From: Dipteronia dyeriana | Lineage: Eukaryota > Streptophyta > Magnoliopsida > Sapindales > Sapindaceae | NCBI GenBank assembly: GCA_032871835.1 | Contig: CM065296.1 | Location: 12,230,001-12,294,000, forward strand | DNA: 64,000 nucleotides | Reading direction: 5' to 3' | Shown: piece after piece, positions 24,312-36,399 of the stretch | How the letters are laid out: the number at the start of each line of letters is the position of its first letter | Position numbering within the stretch: position 1 is the first letter of the stretch | The notes under the pieces: generated by a model | The model's input: the letters and a program-made list of their open reading frames with translations, nothing else | Database searches by the model: none | Told to the model about the DNA's origin: nothing | Program-made: the position numbers and the translations under genes

Positions 24312-25819
24312 TCAGTCATTTATTTAAAACAAGTGCGAGTGCTTTGGTATAAATTTAAACATGATGCATGAACATGTTTAACGAACTAGAACTACCTTAA
24401 AAAATAGTTACTATACCACGACAATCCAACATACCACAAAAAAGTGCAGCCTTAGGGTCGGTCAAATATTTGCATGTTGGACCGAGACATTCTCAATCAA
24501 ATGATAGTCTAGAATAACTCTTATTCCATATCATTCAACCATCGTTTATTCAGTCAGGTTTTTAATTAACAAACTTAATCAAAACCTTCGTGAATGTAAC
24601 CCACCATTTCAGATCTCACGAGCTTAACTCGAGAATTGTCGCCTTAGGGTCGGTCAATCCCGAAATACCCTAAAAAATCTTATATGTTAGGAAGTCAACC
24701 TTGGTATTGACCTTTGTGGAAACCCTCCTTATGGAGGACGAAAGCAAAGCCGTCACGAGGCTCCACTCGGATCTCACGGTGTTGAACTAATGATGGAGAT
24801 CCCGGGATATATATGTCCTATATACCTCTCCCACTCACTATTTTAAAATTAGGGTTTTCTATTATCCGTTAATGCACCTAGACTCTACATGATCAAATGG
24901 CTAACTTTAATCAAGTTATCTAGTGCATTAACTAATTCATTTTTAGAAACAAGTTCTAATTAACTAATAAATTATTAATTATTTTTAACAATTAAAAATC
25001 GAATCTATTAGTGATTAATCTAAGTCTTTGTAAACTATTTACTAAGCTCAGATTATTATGAAAATGTTTACCAAGTTTTAACTATTAAAACTCTAACACA
25101 ATATTCGGTTCATTTATAATTAGGCAATTAATTAAATTAATCCTAATTACTATAAATGACCTTATTAGTCTAACTTATTAAACTCTTTAATAACTAGATT
25201 AATATTAATGAGAATTACCAAGTTTTTTAAAAATTAAAAAACAAATCTCATTTTCATAGCCAATTTATGTATTTACCCATTTTAATCACATTAAAAAAAA
25301 TACATAAAATATCAGGATATGATGCATGTATGACATATCAAATATATTTGTGTAGGCATATCTAATCTAAATGACATACGTATGCATGACAATAGTTTTA
25401 TCATCACATAATATAAAGCATACATGAATTGACCGAGTACTGTAGATTATTTAACCTAAAAAAAATTAGAATCTAAAAGTACAAAAATACCCCCAAGACA
25501 TTCCTTGGTCATCTTGTAATTTTTGAGTCTTCCAGTCTCTTCAGGTCACTCCGATTCACCTCATGAATCCTTCTTCGCGATTTTTCCAGGTCTTCAATAT
25601 AGGTTACATTTTTTTTACAATACAATTACAGTAAAAAAAAATAATACAACCCATAAACCCTAAATCCACAGTACCATATAATTAACGATAAATCATGTTT
25701 TTATAAATTAAAAAATTTAATATACATACAAAAACATCATACAGTCAATTTAAATCGTGCCTATACAATCATACATATAGGAGCATCGAAAACAATTTTC
25801 TATTCCGAATATAAAACTG
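24312..25819 (-). other. Copia 5' leader (untranslated) between PBS and gag
   Basis: About 1.5 kb of AT-rich non-coding DNA. A 17-base motif, GCCTTAGGGTCGGTCAA, occurs twice at 24449-24465 and 24641-24657, spaced 192 bases. It may mark an internal duplication or a packaging-related structure; no function can be assigned from sequence alone. Confidence 0.6.
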
Positions 25820-25833
25820 CCTCTAATACCAAT
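25820..25833 (-). other. Copia primer-binding site (initiator Met tRNA type)
   Basis: On the - strand, TGGTATTAGAG lies two bases after the LTR end. This differs by one base from TGGTATCAGAG, the site complementary to the 3' end of initiator methionine tRNA used by most copia elements. Confidence 0.85.
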
Positions 25834-26553
25834 TGTTGGAACCCCGTTCACCGGTCACGCAGCGGAAGTAAGGTTTTAAATTTTTTATACAAATCGTAAT
25901 CTGTATCTGGGACCAGTGAACTTAGGATCGTATTTATTTTCGGAACAAATACATATATTAATTATGACACTAATAAAATATATATGTAAATACAGAAAAT
26001 TGTAATCAATAATAAAAAGGGAAGATTAAAAGAACCATACCAACGTTTGGAGGCTCCTTCACTTTTCGATATGCTCCTGGTCTGTACCACTGATCTTCCT
26101 TGCTATGTCTCGGGACTGGTAACTGCGTGTTGGGGCGTCACGGTCTCAGGAACTTAGAATAGAGAATGTAGGAAAACTAAGAAACTCTTTCTTAATTTTC
26201 ACTATGCAACACTTGCATTGTTTGCATCTCATGCATTTAAAACTTTTCTCTAAAAAAAAAAACTCACGACTGGTAACTGCGTGTTGGGACGCCACGGTCT
26301 CAAGAACTTAGAATAGAGAATGTAGGAAAACTAAGAAACTCTTTTTTAATTTTCACTATGCAACACTTGCATTGTTTGCATCTCATGCATTTAAAACTTT
26401 TCTCTAAAAAAAAAAAACTCACGCCTACCTTATACAATCACGTAAGGTTCCTTTTTTTTTTTGTGTCTGACCAAAAAAAAAACATCTTTCTTTGTTTTAT
26501 GTCAATATATATATATTTGTTGTGCGTGAACGCACAACACCTTTTTTTTTTCA

Positions 26554-26615
<62 letters not shown>

Positions 26616-27998
26616 TATATATAATATTAAAAAAATTGATCAAATCTATATTTGATTTTTAAAAACTTTCAAATAAAAAATATCACATATCTTTTATTTG
26701 ATTTTAATTTTGAATTCAAACTATTTAAATTCAAAAATAAAATATTTAATTTAATAAAATAAAATAATCACATTATCTTATTTTATTAAAAAATAAATAT
26801 CAACATACACCCTTCATTTAGTGATTAATAACATAATTAAATAATCTCATTATTTAATTCATTTAATCTCCATTATTCATTAATTAAATAATCTCATTAT
26901 TTAATTAATTTCCGAATAAATACGTGTCACTTTCGTGACACAATTAATTGGACAATCCAATTAATTAACCGTGACCCTTGTTACCTAAATCGATCGGGCT
27001 AGCAAGGGGACCTCATGGACTCACAGTATTTTGAGCTCCAATAATCATCGGAATCATTAATTAAACCCTTTAATTAATATTCCTTAATTATTAACTCCGA
27101 TGTTATTCTACTAAAAACCCGAAGCTGCACTCTCTCAACTGCAAAAGTTTTTATACAGACCGTTACAACTCGGTGTCCATCGATATAGCTATTACATATG
27201 GTGTGATCCTCAACAGTAGTTCATAATTAGAGCTGGGTCATAATATCCGTTATACCCCTCTAATTACATATATCCTTTAAGTACCATTGATTCTCTAATG
27301 GACAATAAATCCTATTTCCTCACGGAATTAGGAGAGCGCTTATATTGTCCAAGCCCCGAATCAACCCTTAAGGGAACTACCACATCCTTCTCACAAGAAT
27401 GAGTGGATTCCACTATTGTGTACAAACCTTCCCAGCCACAAGCCAGACCGCAATCCCAACATACAGAGTATATTGATCAGAAAATGCATCTGACCTCACC
27501 CATGGCATATCAAAGACCACGATCTAACTTGAAGGAGTCGATAAGACACTTAGGATTAAGATCACTCATATATAACCATCATTAGTTGATATATATGAAT
27601 CTCATCGGTAAACGGATCTTGGTGTGAGATTCATATAGATCATGACCCAATCCTATATGATCAGATCATACAAGGTGCCTCCATTCCCATATCTCATATG
27701 AATGATTCAGGATAGAATCACTGTACATTACGGAATGGACCGCAACTATAGATTAACCACAAATAAAGTACCCAGCTTTATTTGCTATCTATGGACTCTT
27801 TAGATTGCACGTCTCTTACTGTATCTATTCGTATATGACACTCATATACACAGTTCGAGATTACATCCGGTAATCCAGGATGTTAATATGTACACAAGTT
27901 TATAAAATAAATAACATAACAGAATGAATTGAACCTTTCTCTTTATTTACTTCATAAATTCATTTACAAGTTACATGTTTAGGGTATAAACCCCAACA
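25834..27998 (-). repeat. Copia 5' LTR (right copy, 2,165 bp) with internal duplication and TA expansion
   Basis: It matches the left LTR but is about 240 bases longer. A unit of about 164 bp (from GACTGGTAACTGCG) is tandemly duplicated at 26114-26277 and 26278 to about 26425, while the left LTR has it once. A TA microsatellite of about 55 bases (about 26558-26613) is also much longer than the equivalent near 18,973-18,988. Confidence 0.9.
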
Positions 27999-28003
27999 TT
28001 CCA

Positions 28004-28940
28004 AGGGTGGGAATTGTTGTGGGTAGAAACAGAATAGTCAAATTAAGCCTCAGATTGGGAAAACTCAGAACTGAGGGTAGGGGAACTTTACGGAAAAGCC
28101 CTGAATATCTCATTTAAAAAATAAGATTGATCATGGGGTGTGTCCCCTAACAATTTATAGATATGCGAAGCCGTGAAAGTGTCACCGCGTTCAAGGGCAC
28201 TCATCCTAATGACGTAAAGACGATGTCTAGTTATAGGATCTATAGAAACTAACCTTGAGATATCAGAAGCGGGGTGGGTCAACGAACTCCAGGAGAACCT
28301 CAGAAGTGAAGTCTAGAGATGAAGAGTTTCAGTACCGTGAAAAAGGAAATGAAAAGGCAACAAAATGAGGATCTAGAACGCTGATGAAGAAAACTTAGAA
28401 AAATTAGGAAATCTAGGTTTTTTTTTCTAGGCTGAAGCAATGAAGGAATGTTGGCATTGATGAGTAGGAGAGAAGCAACAAAAAGTGATAAAAATATCTC
28501 CCACACTTGTTTAAATAAGTAAGGCATCGATTTCGAAATTTGAAACCACGGGTCAAGGTCACAGAGAAACGGGAAATGAAAAGGTATGACTGGTGACGTA
28601 TTAAACGGCCAAAAGGTCGTGTCCCATAAATGCCACCAGACATACCAAATCCTAAGAGGACAGATGGCAACTGCAAAATGTGTTAAGCCATCAAACCTTC
28701 TAGGCGTCACCATCAAAGGATTTTTACTTGAAAGACGAATCATGTGTATATGGATGCAATTAAGACACGTCATTAATGCTGTGGGTTAATGAGGGATAAT
28801 AATTCCTATATTTATAGGGCATTTATAAGGAAAATGAAAAAAATTGAACGGAATCAGCATGGTCGGATGAAAGCTGAACGAAGATTAAATACTGTCACCG
28901 AGTAACAAAAAAAGAAGGAAATTTTTTAGCTCGGCTCTAG
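28004..28940 (-). other. 5' part of the gypsy antisense unit
   Basis: This gypsy segment is severed from 15830-18447 by the copia insertion. An open stretch at 28282-28088 on the - strand (MTHPASDISRLVSID...) may be the leader or N-terminus of the antisense ORF. A longer frame at 28773-28300 is hydrophobic and unlike known proteins and is probably not coding. Function is inferred from position. Confidence 0.35.
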
Positions 28941-28955
28941 TATTTAAGGGGGTAT
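28941..28955 (+). other. Gypsy polypurine tract
   Basis: TTTAAGGGGGTAT lies directly before the 3' LTR start at 28956, the expected position of the plus-strand primer. Confidence 0.75.
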
Positions 28956-29744
28956 TGTTATATGTCGAAATTCACCAAAAAAAGACACGTCATCAAAAAG
29001 AGGAAGACCAACATAGCCACGTAAGCCGAAAATCAAAAGGACCAACCAAAAGGAGATGCAAACACTCCATGTGGAGAAACTATTCAAAATCAACGAGAAA
29101 TACTAGACCCGTAATCCCGAGTAAATAACTGAGTAAAACCAGGGTGAGATAAGCAAAAGAACGAAGCATGTTCATCCCTACTCGACACGAACATGAGGAA
29201 ACTACGTGAAATTCTATCCACTACCCACAAGGTAAATAACCAACGACTAGAAGTCATAAGTCAACTATAATACAGTTGCCAAGAGTCCAACAAGGAAACA
29301 AACATACTTACTTCTACACTTTAGGTGATCAAAGACAGAAACGGGATATTATTCAACTACATTTAAAATGCAATAATATAGAAAAGATATCCCTAAATCA
29401 ACTCTGTAATCTTTTACTTGTGCACCACGGCAAAAACCCTAGCAACACCATATATATATACCCCTGAAAAGATACAGAAAAAGGGGCAAGCAAGAAAAAG
29501 GGGCAAGCAATTAGAGAAATAGAGGGAAATAAAAAAAAGTGTACTACTTAAACATTTATAATGGATTTGACTAAGTTGCTAAAGCAACAACCTCTGGATA
29601 TTTCTTCGATCATCGGAGTTTTACCATGTATTCCATTTTATATAATTACGTTATTTTCATTACAACATTTATTTCATTCATATTTGCAAGTTAACACCGA
29701 TTTAAATCGTTGACAGGTTAAGTATCGAAAATTTACCGTCAACA
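28956..29744 (+). repeat. Gypsy 3' LTR (789 bp)
   Basis: It starts TGTTATATGT and ends CCGTCAACA, followed by the GATCT target duplication. It pairs with 6325-7094. Confidence 0.92.
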
Positions 29745-29749
29745 GATCT

Positions 29750-30630
29750 ATAGTCAAAAAAATGGAAAGATATATTGATAAATCGGATATCCAACGGAGA
29801 TCAACCGAGAGAAACAGGAGCAGCCACCAACGTTCACAACTCGCAAGCTAACTATAGGAGGCATGCATGCCCTATAAATATTAATGTTGTCGAAGTACGG
29901 TTCTTAATTTGTTTTTATTGTTGATGAGCCATAGAGAGAATCATCGATTCATTTAACAGAAAAATACGTTGGGAAACAATCAAACAATCAATTATATCTA
30001 CTGGTATGGACAAAGTTTCTTCCTAATACAGAGAATTCTGCCTTCAATTAACCATGTCCAAAACAAGCACAACTATTGCCCACTTGTTCGAGATAGAGAT
30101 TTAAATTTTGGGTCGATTGATATATATATCTGATGTTGTCCGATCGATGTCTCCATAATTAGTTCAACGAATTATACTGCTTAACAAAATGAGAATATTG
30201 ATCACATAAACAATGAGTCATTAATCATTATCATTAATCATTATAGGGTACAATACATGAATCAAGTTCAGCAAACTCGTTAATCTCAATAGAGTGATTT
30301 TTATATTAATTAACTTAGTATATGCGAACAAGGAATGAGGGGTTAATAAAAACTTCAAGCATGTTTTGCTCCCACATGACACAGCCACAAGGGGTTCGTA
30401 TCTTCCCACAGTACCTACATGGCTAAAGACCGTAATTTTTTGTTTCTCAAACATCGTAGGAATTCAGGAGAACTTTAATTTCGAACTCGAACCCCGAATT
30501 CGAATTCTCCAAGCGAGTTCAGAGACTTCTGATTTTTTTTTTATAATATTAATAGTATGATAACATAAGAAAAGTGAAACCCCTTAAAACATTCCTTGAA
30601 AAAAAAACCCTTAAAAAGTTAAAACATTGA
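29750..30630. other. Intergenic DNA upstream of CABIN1
   Basis: Unique-looking AT-rich sequence with no coding signal on either strand. The CABIN1 promoter should lie in its right part or just beyond it, but I see no clear TATA box, and several ATGs occur between 30,637 and 30,860. Confidence 0.5.
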
Positions 30631-30888
30631 GACCAAATGGCTGAAACGACACCGTTTATTAGTTACAGTCCTTCAATGCAAACTTTACTCAATTTAAAGC
30701 GTATAATTGCAAATAATAAAAATTACAAGCCCTTGTTAGCTATGGATTTAGCAAAAAGGCTGACCCAAAAAAAGCAAAGAAAAAAAAAAAAAACTAGAGC
30801 GGTTAGTATCCAACCCGCCTAAAATCTGCAGCAAATGAAAATACAAGAAAATATGCAGCAGTGACGGCCAATTTCGAGAGATTCAAAA

Positions 30889-33800
30889 ATGGTGCGGCGA
30901 TTCTATAGCTTCCTTGCTCTTTTTAGTGTCAAATAGATTATAAGGAGCACTTTTTCGTTGAATTTGATTTGATTTTTTTTTTGTGTTTCAGTTCTCAATC
31001 GCAGCTATCAACGACACGGACTCTAAACGCCAATGGGAACCCTTGGCTCCAACTAAAGAATCTCAGGCATGTCTACTTCTCTCTCTGTTGTTTTGAATGC
31101 TACACTATTTCGTACTATTTTTTACTAATTGCCAACTTCATTGTGTACAAGTGATGCTAGTTCTGGAAATTTATTTGTCAAATTTCACGGTTTTGTTTGT
31201 TCTTAGGGTTTCCGTTTTTCTTGTGTATGAGATTAATGTATAGCAATTTTTTGTAAAGCTAATTCATCGGCCAGTCATATAGTTGCTATTTTTATATTGT
31301 CGTTACAGGAATTTCATCTTTCGCAAACTTACCAAGAAGGACTTCTCAAGTTACAATCTAAGGAATATGACAAGGCTCGTGAACTTTTAGAATCCGTCCT
31401 GAAAAATCCTCTGATATCAGCTGCTCAAGTATTACTATTTTCTCATGAAAATTCAAGTGCTAATTTGTTTGGTGTGTTTTATTTTTTTTCTTTTTAATTC
31501 ATTTAATAGTGTGTTTTATTATAATGTTATTGTTTGTCATTCAGGAGGATGGTAAAGCAAGCGATGGTCATCTATTGCAGCTCAGGTTAAGTACTTCCGC
31601 ATTCCCTTTTAACGATTTTTAGCACTTAAATTTATAATTGTTGTTTGTACATCTGTGTGTTATTGTAAATTTCTAGATTTATTTTATTCTTTTAAAAAAA
31701 TTATTTGTTTCTTTACAGATTTTTAACACTGAAGAACCTTGCCGCTGTTTTCCTTCAACAAGGTTCAGCTCATTATGAGAGTGCACTACGCTGTTATCTT
31801 CAAGCTGTAGAGATTGATACCAAAGATTCAGTTGTTTGGAATCAGCTCGGAACATTGGCATGCTCAATGGGTTCGCTGAGTATTTCACGTTGGGCATTTG
31901 AACAAGGGCTCTTATGCAGCCCCAATAACTGTAAGCATGCTTGTAATTCTTTAAATATCTTTCAATTATTATTTTGTATGCACAATAAAAGAGAGATAAT
32001 AATATTGTGCAACTTTATTCAGTTCCGTTTAGTTTCCACTCTTATTGTTTCTGCTGCAAACTTTTTTATATTTTGTGACATGCAATAGACACTTTATCTG
32101 GTCTCCCTGGAATGATCCTTGCAGGGAATTGCATGGAGAAACTATTGGAAGTACTCATTGCTATCGGTGATGAGGTTGCATGTCTTTCTGTCACGGAGTT
32201 AATTTTGAGGCATTGGCCATCACATTCTCGTGCTTTGACCGTTAAAAATACTATTGAAGAGTCTGAGCCAGTTCCGTTTGCTCCAAGAGGTATAGATCAG
32301 CTGGAACCTAAACATGTCCGGCTTAAATTTATTGACAAGAGAAAAGCAGCTGATGACAATCTAGATGAAAGTGTTTCACGTAAAAAGCTAAACCAGAACA
32401 TAGACATATGCCTGTCAGAAGCTTCTTGGGTGGCTCTGACTGATGCACTCTTGGAAATCCTACTTCCATTGAATGGGTGTGCTTCTGAGATGGCGGCTGA
32501 GAAAGGATACAGATCTGGGGATGTTAAATTAGCTATACACTTGCCTTCTAGCTCAGACATTGTCATGGGTCTTGGGGAACAAAAAGGAACTAACTCATCT
32601 GAAGTCGGTGAAGCAATGCCTCTTGCGGAATTTAATTCTGAAAACAGAAGCGTCGTTAAAGAAAAGGAAGCAAATATTTTTGAAGAACAACCTCTGGAGA
32701 GGCGCAGTACGCGTCTTGAAAGGCTTAGAAGTCGTAAACCTGGGAAGGAAGAAGTGGATTTGGCTGCCCATAAGGATCTGGCCAAAGATGTACTGAAATT
32801 TCTTGAATCATTTATCATTGGCGGACAAGGAGCCAAGGATTGTGATAATGGTGCTAGTTGTCTTGTTTCATGTCATGATCAAGTTAATTCCTTGGAAGCA
32901 GAATGTAATGATGTTACTATATATTTGAGAGAAACCTCAGGAAATTATGGTGCTTACCATATGGGTCACTTGCTATTAGAACATGCTGCAAGTAGAAGCC
33001 TTACATGTCATGATGCATTTTTCAAATTCCTAGAGTTGGAGAAGTTGACAAGAAATTGTGGGCAGGATAGATCCCCGGAATGTAGCCTTTTTCTTGCAGA
33101 ATTGTATTATGACCTAGGGTCAGCTCCTTACAATTTTTCCAAGCAGTCTGAATTCATGTCGGAAGCATCCTATCTTCTCTGTAAAATAATTGAATCAGTT
33201 GCTTTAAATTATCCGTTTCACCTAGCTTGTGCATCTGGGAATGTAAATTCCTCTTCAAAACAAACTTTTCAAAGTATTGAAGGAACATCAACCAACGGCT
33301 CTATTTGCAAGGATTCACTTTTGGACAGTTCCTTATTAACCAATAAAGGTTCTTTCTGGGCTAGGTTCTTCTGGTTAAGTGGGCGATTGTCTATTTTGGA
33401 TGGCAACAAGTCAAAAGCTCATGAACAATTCTGTATTTCCTTGTCCTTGTTGGGGAAAATGGAAGATATGAAAGATTCTCAATGCTCGATACGCCTGCCA
33501 TATTGCAAGATTATTAAAGAGTTAACTATCAATAGGATTCTTCATGAAATTAATTTACTACAAGTTGATTTCTTGCTGGATAAGACTCTAGGTGAGATGA
33601 TTGAGAAGGAAATGTATTTGGACTGTGTAACCCTGCTTGCTCCGCTTCTATTTTCTACCAAAGATGTTCACCTTGATCTATTACCATTACCTGCTGGTTA
33701 TAAAAACAGTGAAGGGATTAGATCTGCTGAACTATCAGCTTTAGACATCTTAATCAAAGCATGTGAGAAGACAAAACCAAAGAATCCTGAGGTGTATCTG

Positions 33801-36357
33801 AATTGTCACCATCGAAAGCTGCAAATACTCATGGTTTTTTCTGGGATGGACGAAAGTCTTGTTTCATACAAATCCTTCAACCAGAAGTCAGAATCAAAAA
33901 TGCATTCTGATTCTGATATAGTGTCAGGGGAGAATTCAAGCAAGCATTGGAATCACTTGGTTGCAGAGGAAGTTAAGGCAATTTTGCATTGTGTATCACA
34001 ATTGAAAAACATTATTGATCAATCTGGAGATTCTGTAAGTCATCATTAATTCTTCAGAATTGATGTCCTCTATCATCGTTGTCTACTTCAATTTAAAAAT
34101 TTAGTTTCAACATTTTGTTCTGAAAAAAATACATATAAGTGATGAATATAAATGTCATAAAGGTTTATTACCACATAATTCTGTAACATTAGAAACTGTC
34201 TTCAATTTTATCACTTGTATAAAACTATAAATTTAATTTTGAAAGGCTATATCCGTATCGCTCCTAAATGCATGTCTGATAATGCAATCTTACTCTTCTC
34301 TTTTTTCTAAATAATTTTCTATCCTGGAAGTAGGGAGATCTTCTGTATCAGGAATCTTAGGTTGGCTACTTTCTCCTTCTTCTATTTTAGTTTTATCTTC
34401 TCCTACATATACCTTATCTTCTACATAACAAATATTTTGGGGATTATCTAACTTTAATTGCTCATAATTCATATTTTCAATAAGTAACTTATCAACTTCA
34501 TTATCATCTAAATCTAGATTGTTACAAAGTTCTTCAAATAGTTCTGCTGATAAATATCCTAAAGGGTTACTAAAAATTGATTCTATAATTAAATCTCTAT
34601 TTTGAGCTAATCTTTTTTCTTTTTTGATTTCTTGTTCTATTTATAACATGTTAACTTCATCTTCAAAATCTTCTTCTGTTATTTCTATATTACTATGTTT
34701 TTTATAATCTCTGAATCTTTGAAAAGTTTGGTTCTTTTTATCGGTGTATATATTATTGGTTGATAATGCTTCTGTGAAGAAAATCCTTCATTAATTATCA
34801 TTACTTGCTACAGAAGAGAGATTGGCTTGCTTCTTGATTAAAAGTGCTTCTTGATTAAAAGTGTCCTCAGGATTTTACCTCAGATTTCCTCTTCCTAATC
34901 TCTTGTTGACACGGAATTTCCTCTCGGAAAGAACTGATTATTTCAACTAATTTCAATGGGGAACACTGCTTAAGATGAACATATTAACGTTTCTCTTTCA
35001 TGGGTCATTGAGTGCATGTAATAATGCAGCTTCACATTGAAAGATGTTAGTAATGAGAAGGTTCTTTCTGTATTTTATTTCATTCATTATGATATTTATG
35101 TACAGATGTAAAGACCTCCATGTTGGTCATATCAAAATAGTGAGTCTTTATCAAAAGCATTTGTAATATTCTTCAGCATTTGACATCTAGTTTTGAAATA
35201 TCCAAGGAAGATTCTAATGTTTGGTGATTTATGGACTAACTTAGGATAAATGACATGGAAGTTGTTATTTTTGGACATAAAATGATAAAGTCTTAAATAA
35301 TTTGGTTTGTTGGATTCATATTTTGGTCTTCTGTCTTTTAACACTTCTATTTGCCAGTGTCATATGCGATTAATTTTATGCTTGCAGAATAGCTTTGTTG
35401 TTCCAGAGAGCAGAATTGGTGATCTTCAATCTTTGCTGCTGGTTGTCATGTGCAATGTAGCTAGCAATTTTCTCTGTAAGAAATCTTCTGGACCAGTAGT
35501 TGTTGATGAAACTGATCAGAAGCAACAATGCTGCTTTGTTGACGCTGCCACTGCATTTTGCAAACTTCAACACCTTAACCCTGCTGTACCTGTCAAAACT
35601 CAGGTGAGTCACACCTTAGTCTTTTTGGTTACATGAGTTATATTCTTTTTGGTTACTGTTTTTTTTTTCCAACTCATAGTCTCTGTTTTCTCAGGTCGAA
35701 TTAATCGTGGCAGTTCATGACTTGCTTGCTGAGTATGGGCTCTGCTGCGCGGGCAAGAGTGGTGAAGGGGAAGAAGGAACGTTTCTTAAATTTGCAATAA
35801 AGCATCTATTGGCCTTGAACATGAAACTAAAATCTAATTTTAGCTCCCCAAACAAGGAAACAATTGGTTTTGACCAGCAGTTTTCTAATAATAGTCATGT
35901 CAAAGCATCTCAAGATGGATTAAGATCAGATACACTGGACATGGAAATGGGTGTGGCTGAAACAGATGACACTATTGCTGTAAAGAGGGATGATTCTGAA
36001 GGGATTACTAATGACACACCACCTCAGTCAGGCCTAGAGAAGGACGATATACGAGTAGAATGTGAAATGCATTGTGATGGCAATGACAAAATTAACAAAA
36101 GAGAAAAGAATGGTAATCAAGGCACTGATTGTGGAAATGAACTTGCTGAAGATGAATGGGAGGAACTTGAGCTAATGATTGAAAATGCTTTGGATCAGTG
36201 CTTTTTCTGCTTATATGGTCTAAATCTTGGATCTGATTCATCATATGAGGATGATTTAGTAATGCACAAGAATAGTAGTCAAGGAGATTATCAGACCAAG
36301 GAACAATGTGCTGATGTTTTTCAGTATGTGTTACCTTATGTCAAGAGTTCCTCTGTG

Positions 36358-36399
<42 letters not shown>

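Larger units (their letters stand above)
18453..27998 (-). mobile_element. Full-length Ty1/copia retrotransposon, inverted, nested in the gypsy element
   Basis: This 9,546-bp element has direct LTRs (18453-20375 and 25834-27998) beginning TGTTRGAACCCC and ending CCYYAACA. The 5-bp target duplication TTCCA (18448-18452 and 27999-28003) is perfect. Read on the - strand the order is LTR, PBS, leader, gag, protease, integrase, RT, RNase H, PPT, LTR; integrase before RT defines copia. All coding regions carry stops or frameshifts. LTR divergence is about 8% by eye over the first 165 bases, less than in the gypsy host, as expected for a later insertion. Confidence 0.95.
6325..29744 (+). mobile_element. 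Ty3/gypsy LTR retrotransposon, Tat-type, with two nested insertions
   Basis: Two direct LTRs begin TGTTATATGT and end CCGTCAACA (6325-7094 and 28956-29744). They are flanked by the perfect 5-bp target duplication GATCT (6320-6324 and 29745-29749). The PBS follows the first LTR and a polypurine tract precedes the second. Between them lie broken gag, protease, reverse transcriptase, RNase H, a second RNase H-like domain, integrase and an antisense gene. The dual RNase H and antisense 3' ORF are hallmarks of the Tat group (Ogre, Retand and Grande relatives). After subtracting the copia insertion (9.55 kb) and the solo LTR (2.2 kb) the element is about 11.7 kb. LTR divergence is roughly 15% by eye over the first 180 bases, so it is old and non-functional. 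Confidence 0.92.

Noticed and set aside
18453..27998. Copia element considered as a possible recent, active insertion
   Set aside because: LTRs differ by several percent and gag, protease, RT and RNase H all carry stops or frameshifts.
28300..28773. 157-codon hydrophobic open frame on the - strand
   Set aside because: No recognisable signature; it lies in the upstream part of the gypsy antisense unit and is more likely leader or promoter sequence.
30637..30822. Open frame starting MAETTPF as a possible CABIN1 N-terminus
   Set aside because: It ends in stops before exon 1 and does not match the family start, which is reached exactly by the ATG at 30889 and exon 2.
32297..32836. 179-codon open frame on the - strand
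   Set aside because: It is the shadow of CABIN1 exon 6, which is coding on the + strand with clear family similarity.
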